Positions 56,622 through 64,000 of a DNA stretch of 64,000 nt are shown here, piece by piece. Source of the stretch: Actinomortierella ambigua (lineage: Eukaryota > Mortierellomycota > Mortierellomycetes > Mortierellales > Mortierellaceae). Below the pieces are notes generated by a model. It was not told where the DNA came from and searched no databases. It was given only the letters and a program-made list of their open reading frames with translations. Location of the stretch: NCBI GenBank assembly GCA_016098155.1, contig JAAAJB010000026.1, positions 43,837 through 107,836 of the forward strand. Direction: 5' to 3'. The translations under genes and the position numbers were made by a program. Within the stretch, counting starts at the first letter, position 1; every line of letters starts with the position of its first letter.

Positions 56622-57131
56622 CTTTCCATCTCTCTGACTTTGATTTTTTTGGGGGGTGGGGGTCTTGGTGTAATTATTAATGACTTGGTAGATGAGCTGA
56701 TAATAATCTCCTCTCACCGTTCAATAGATATAAGAGCCATCAAGTTCTGCTTCGATTATCCAACGGAGGAACGATCATGTACATCGTCCTTGGCCGATTG
56801 TTCAAGCGCCACTTACCGTTGCTATACATATCCGTTCTTCGAATAAAAGTGACGATTTTTTTTTTTAAAAAAAAATTGGGTTGAGGCGGCAGACTGGTTG
56901 CCATTAACAGTGGTGAGAAGACGTTCATTACTCCAAAGGATATTGTCAACCCTCCTTTCAGCTCCGTCTTCGCTGCTGAGTATAGATTGGAGAGAGGGAT
57001 ACTCTCAATGTTCACAGGAGACACCATAAGACTTCACAAGCCTCCACACCAACACTTCATCCTCGTATGTGTAAATTCACAAGCAGAAACAATATCAGCC
57101 TAGCAATCAGCTACAGCCTGCTAAAAAGATT
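56622..57131. other. Intergenic, no gene recognised
   Basis: 3' flank of the gene at 57132. Contains a T-run followed directly by an A-run near 56860, a perfect short palindrome resembling one near 25150. No coding support. Confidence 0.45.
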
Positions 57132-59557
57132 TTACTCGTCCTCAATGTTGACACTGGCTACCCGTCCTTGTCGTCCTTGTCGCTTCGATGGAGTATAAAA
57201 GATCGCATTTGTGCACTTCTCCAACTTAAGCCCCATCATCTTCGCAAATCCAATCTTCTCGTCCTGCTCCTCCGCTGCTGCCGAAACCTTGCTGCTAAAC
57301 ATTTCCATTTCGGTCTAGTTCGTTAGCAAATGGAGCAAGCAAGCGTGAGCACACACACACACACACATCACAGTCAAAAATCATCGATGGAAAGAAAGCC
57401 AGGCGATTGTGCCTTACTTTGATGCGCAGCAGTGCGCTCATGTGACCGCGCTCCAGAAAAGAACGGATTGCTTCTCCACTCCTAGGTAGGCATATCATCC
57501 TTTCTTCTGACGAGCAACTGCCAGCCACGAAGAGGCCATTATTCATCCTTAAAACGCGGTATGGTAAGCCACGATGGCCCTCAATGTCGAGAATAATGGG
57601 GCTGTAGAATGGCTGCTGTAGGTTCCAGTCAGGTGCAGCCCCGATTCGAGCCACAAGCTCGTTCAAGATGCAACAATTGTGCCGTATATTCTTTCGCCTC
57701 TGCACCAGCAGAGTTTCAGCCGAGGCTGGCAAACTCTTCGCCTCCCAGGAAGTAAGCTCCAAGATATCTTCGTTGTCCTCGAGTAGCCGACAGAAAAAAA
57801 TGTCGATCTTCCTTGACTTCACACCAGAATCTGCTCCTGCAAAAAGACTCTCTAGTAGCGAGCGGTCCGCGCGAGTTGTCTGTGCCCCAAGTTCTCCAAG
57901 GCGCACCTGCACATCATGCCCTTCAAGAAGGCTCATGGCAATGTCCGCCCACAGGCAACAGTTCTCTGTCTCGGATCGTGTAGCAATCTTGCTCCTCTTG
58001 ATGATGTCATCACAGCTATTTGACAGAACAGAGCGTGAGTAGCGGAAGAAATTTGGACAGTACAAAATCTTGCAACTCTGTTATACAACAGCACCTACAT
58101 CCGTTCGAGCACTTTCATCGTGTCGTACTCTTGCTCCATCACCTTCGCCTCCCTCTCTACTGCCGACGTACTTCCTTGTTCACGCTGCTCCTCTAGGTCG
58201 TATTTGCGTCGGCCAGCATACCGACGAAGGCGGACTACATCCTGGATCAGACCTTGACCCAAAACCGCCAGAATGCTTGCATAAAGGGTTGTCTGGTCTT
58301 CTGAAACGGTGAAGAGGTCTTTGATAACACACATTCCAGAGTACTCATCAAAGTTGCGATACAGAGTACGATTGTCCAAGTCAATAGTATTGATGATACC
58401 AGAGAGTGCGATGCTGTACGGAGTGTTATTAGAAACGACCAAAAGTGTAAGCCATGTTTCCGGAATGAAAGCACGCCAGCTATTAAGTACTTACAGACAA
58501 TCCTTTTGCGACGGCAAGCTTGCCGAATCCCAATTAGTAAGGATGGAAGAAGCATGGTCGTAGAGGTCTCGTTCGTCATCATTCGTCAACTCCCTCGGCC
58601 GATACAGTGGCGCATCTCTGCCATACTGAAGGGAAGAATGAATGCGAAAGATGACGAAGGTGTTTTAGCTACAGTAAAGTATTGCGAATCTCCAATTATT
58701 CACGAGTACATGCTCCCTTAGCATACCAGCCGGAAAAGTTGCGATCCCAAATCTGGAAATAAGACACGAATGAGATCCTCGTAGAGTTGAGCTGTGGTTG
58801 AGTTGTCGGCCAAAGGAGATGTGACATCGTTCCCTGTTGTGGTGCTCGACATGGAGATGTCAGAAGACGGGGTCGACTGGCGTCGTTGCTTTCTGACTGA
58901 GGTACCTCTGACCTGGCCGATTGTCGAAATTCGGCGTTTTACGGTAGTAGGAGTGATACGAGATATAGCCTGCCGTGTGCTGCCTGTGCTACGAGCAACT
59001 GATGATTGCTGAGAGATAAGTGGACTCTTGAACACGTGCTCTGTGATCGGGCTGACAGTGGCGTCTTTTTCATCCAATCGATCCAATATTTGGCTGCTGT
59101 GAAGCTCAGAAACTCTCGTCTTCTCCTGCTCAACTTGGTTTTGCAGGGTTGCCAAATAATCATCCTACTTTGACAAGTCAAGGTGTTAATGGTCTGAGCA
59201 TTGACATGGGTATCCATTGACGGAAATGCTGACTTTCGTTAAACAAACCTTTTTTTTCTGCTTCTCCAAACGCTGAAAATGCATTTTGCGTTGGTCTTTC
59301 GAATCTTCCCAGTCCGCTTCAAGCCGCTCTCGCTCTGTGGCATCATCGACACTCCGCATGTATTCAATCCAAACCTTGGAAACCAAGGCTCGTTGAGAGA
59401 ATGAGGCCTTGCTGTGCACGATAAAGTCGAGGGCGTTTATCTGGGGAATGGTCTCAGCGTTGATCTCACTCAGAGAATCGATAAACTCCTCTATGCTATA
59501 CTGAACCTCCAAAAGATACTCTTGAAGACGTCTCTGGAAATCTGCAGCTGCGGACAT
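57132..59557 (-). CDS. Candidate PD-(D/E)XK nuclease-like protein, unknown family
   Basis: Six exons, 59557-59249, 59164-58727, 58625-58495, 58413-58099, 58075-57418 and 57314-57132, sum to an intact 677 aa frame. One donor is GTTTGT; the 23 nt interval before exon 5 is far too short for a normal intron, so the join between 58413-58099 and 58075-57418 is doubtful. The N-terminus is helical and charged (DFQRRLQEYLLEVQYSIEEF), followed by a Ser/Thr-rich linker. Residues about 480-512 read KSRKIDIFFCRLLE and then ELTSWEAKS: an Asp followed some 20 residues later by E-x-K with flanking hydrophobic strands, as in PD-(D/E)XK nuclease folds. The C-terminus is a Lys/Glu helix ending VNIEDE. Lying between two Fanzor relics suggests mobile-element or conflict-related origin. 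The fold call is tentative. Confidence 0.6.
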
Positions 59558-59781
59558 GTTGAAGACAATGGAGTTGTTGACATCAACATCAAAGGCGAAG
59601 GGAAAGTTACAAGGTGTGGGAATGGTGGCAAAAGAATGGGGACCCTCCGCGCATCGGCTGAACTAATGTGTCACCGGAAATCTTGGATCGCAATAGCAGC
59701 GCGCGAGACGGGCTCTATCCTAAAAAGGAACTCGCGCTCTATGCAAAGTGGGGAAATAAAATAAGCATTCGCAAGTGCCGC

Positions 59782-60085
59782 TTAGTTGGGCGAAGAGGAT
59801 GCCCCTGAAGCCTGCTGGTCCTGGTTCGTGCCATCCTTCTCCATCCAGACATAGCTGCCGTCCTCGTTCATCGGCTGCAAGTAGAGCAGTCGCCCTTGCT
59901 GCCCCACTGTCCACTTCAAAATATTGCAAATATTTTGACCAGCAAGGACATCGCGATGTCGGTACTTCCCGCACTTCGAACAATAGTGCCCTGCGAAGAC
60001 TTTCCGTCTCGCACACGAAATCATGGCAAATGGGCCATCTCTTTGAGGTGTAGCACCCCAAAACCACGTATCCTAGGGCGCGTGC
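59782..60085 (-). pseudogene. Fanzor (TnpB-like nuclease) relic, copy 2, 3' fragment
   Basis: Only the last exon-like part remains. After an AG at 60087-60086 the frame reads ARALGYVVLG and CYTSKRWPICHDFVCETE. This is the zinc-finger entry, with the expected Cys of the CP pair changed to Trp and about three residues missing before YTSK. A one-base insertion near 59990 shifts the frame into HYCSKCGKYRHRDVLAGQNI, which holds the second zinc-finger half and the RuvC-III aspartate. The end has GRLLYLQPMNEDGSYVW, matching copy 1. RuvC-I, RuvC-II and the whole guide-binding half are absent upstream. Clearly non-functional. Copies 1 and 2 are oriented away from each other's strand and lie on either side of the PD-(D/E)XK-like gene. 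Confidence 0.78.
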
Positions 60086-63846
<3,761 letters not shown>

Positions 63847-63944
63847 ATCACAGATCCTTTCTCTGGTTGTTTGATTGTTTTTTGTTCACTTTCCTTCCTG
63901 CCTTTTTTTTCTTTCTCAGTTTTACACTCTTTGTTCTTTTCTTC

Positions 63945-63950
63945 AATAAA
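63945..63950 (+). terminator. Poly(A) signal of ADE5,7
   Basis: AATAAA about 100 nt after the stop codon, preceded by a T-rich 3' UTR. The window ends shortly after in a 12-nt A-run. Confidence 0.7.
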
Positions 63951-64000
63951 TCACGACTACAAAGTCATTGTATCATAAAAGCAGAGCAAAAAAAAAAAAA

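Overview
This window is nuclear DNA from a filamentous fungus. The genes carry many short GT-AG introns, T-rich and CT-rich leaders, abundant microsatellites, and a fungal gene set: fused ADE5,7, Mediator MED17, proteasome beta1, SNW1, ZW10 and SPO11. Low-complexity His/Gln, Gly/Ala and poly-Ser insertions, small secreted proteins and Fanzor relics point to an early-diverging lineage (Mucoromycota, perhaps Mortierellomycotina). That placement is inference from style, not from a marker search.

Layout. 1-5 kb: the tail of a Gly-rich protein, a small LPxY membrane protein, and an 11-exon cytochrome P450 on the minus strand. 5.7-15.2 kb is a housekeeping block: Cu/Zn superoxide dismutase (SOD1), an unusually long SPO11, the spliceosomal protein SNW1, proteasome beta1 (PRE3) divergent from SNW1, and a small predicted mitochondrial membrane protein. 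15.7-18.2 kb holds a second P450, a paralog of the first with the same intron positions except for two introns. 18.5-22.6 kb is a tandem segmental duplication carrying two related small secreted proteins; one copy also carries a roughly 250 bp foldback element that the other lacks. 22.8-25.4 kb: a membrane protein with a C-terminal array of six CX3C pairs and a tiny cysteine-rich secreted peptide. 25.4-32.2 kb is gene-poor and microsatellite-rich.

32.2-38.5 kb: a large low-complexity, probably nuclear, protein with an acidic tail. 39.9-41.7 kb: a kelch-repeat type I membrane protein. 44.3-51.8 kb: a small predicted mitochondrial protein overlapping tail-to-tail with MED17, and ZW10 (vesicle tethering, kinetochore) divergent from MED17. 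52.2-53.2 kb: a secreted protein of unknown function.

53.4-60.1 kb is an accessory island. It holds a decayed Sel1-repeat gene, two broken Fanzor (eukaryotic TnpB-like RNA-guided nuclease) relics in opposite orientations at its two sides, a 343 bp near-perfect direct repeat, and an intact six-exon gene with a candidate PD-(D/E)XK nuclease motif. 60.6-63.8 kb returns to housekeeping with ADE5,7 (purine synthesis).

Exon boundaries were placed by hand from GT/AG sites and reading-frame continuity. For most multi-exon genes the exon lengths sum to an intact frame. SNW1 lacks a resolved first exon.
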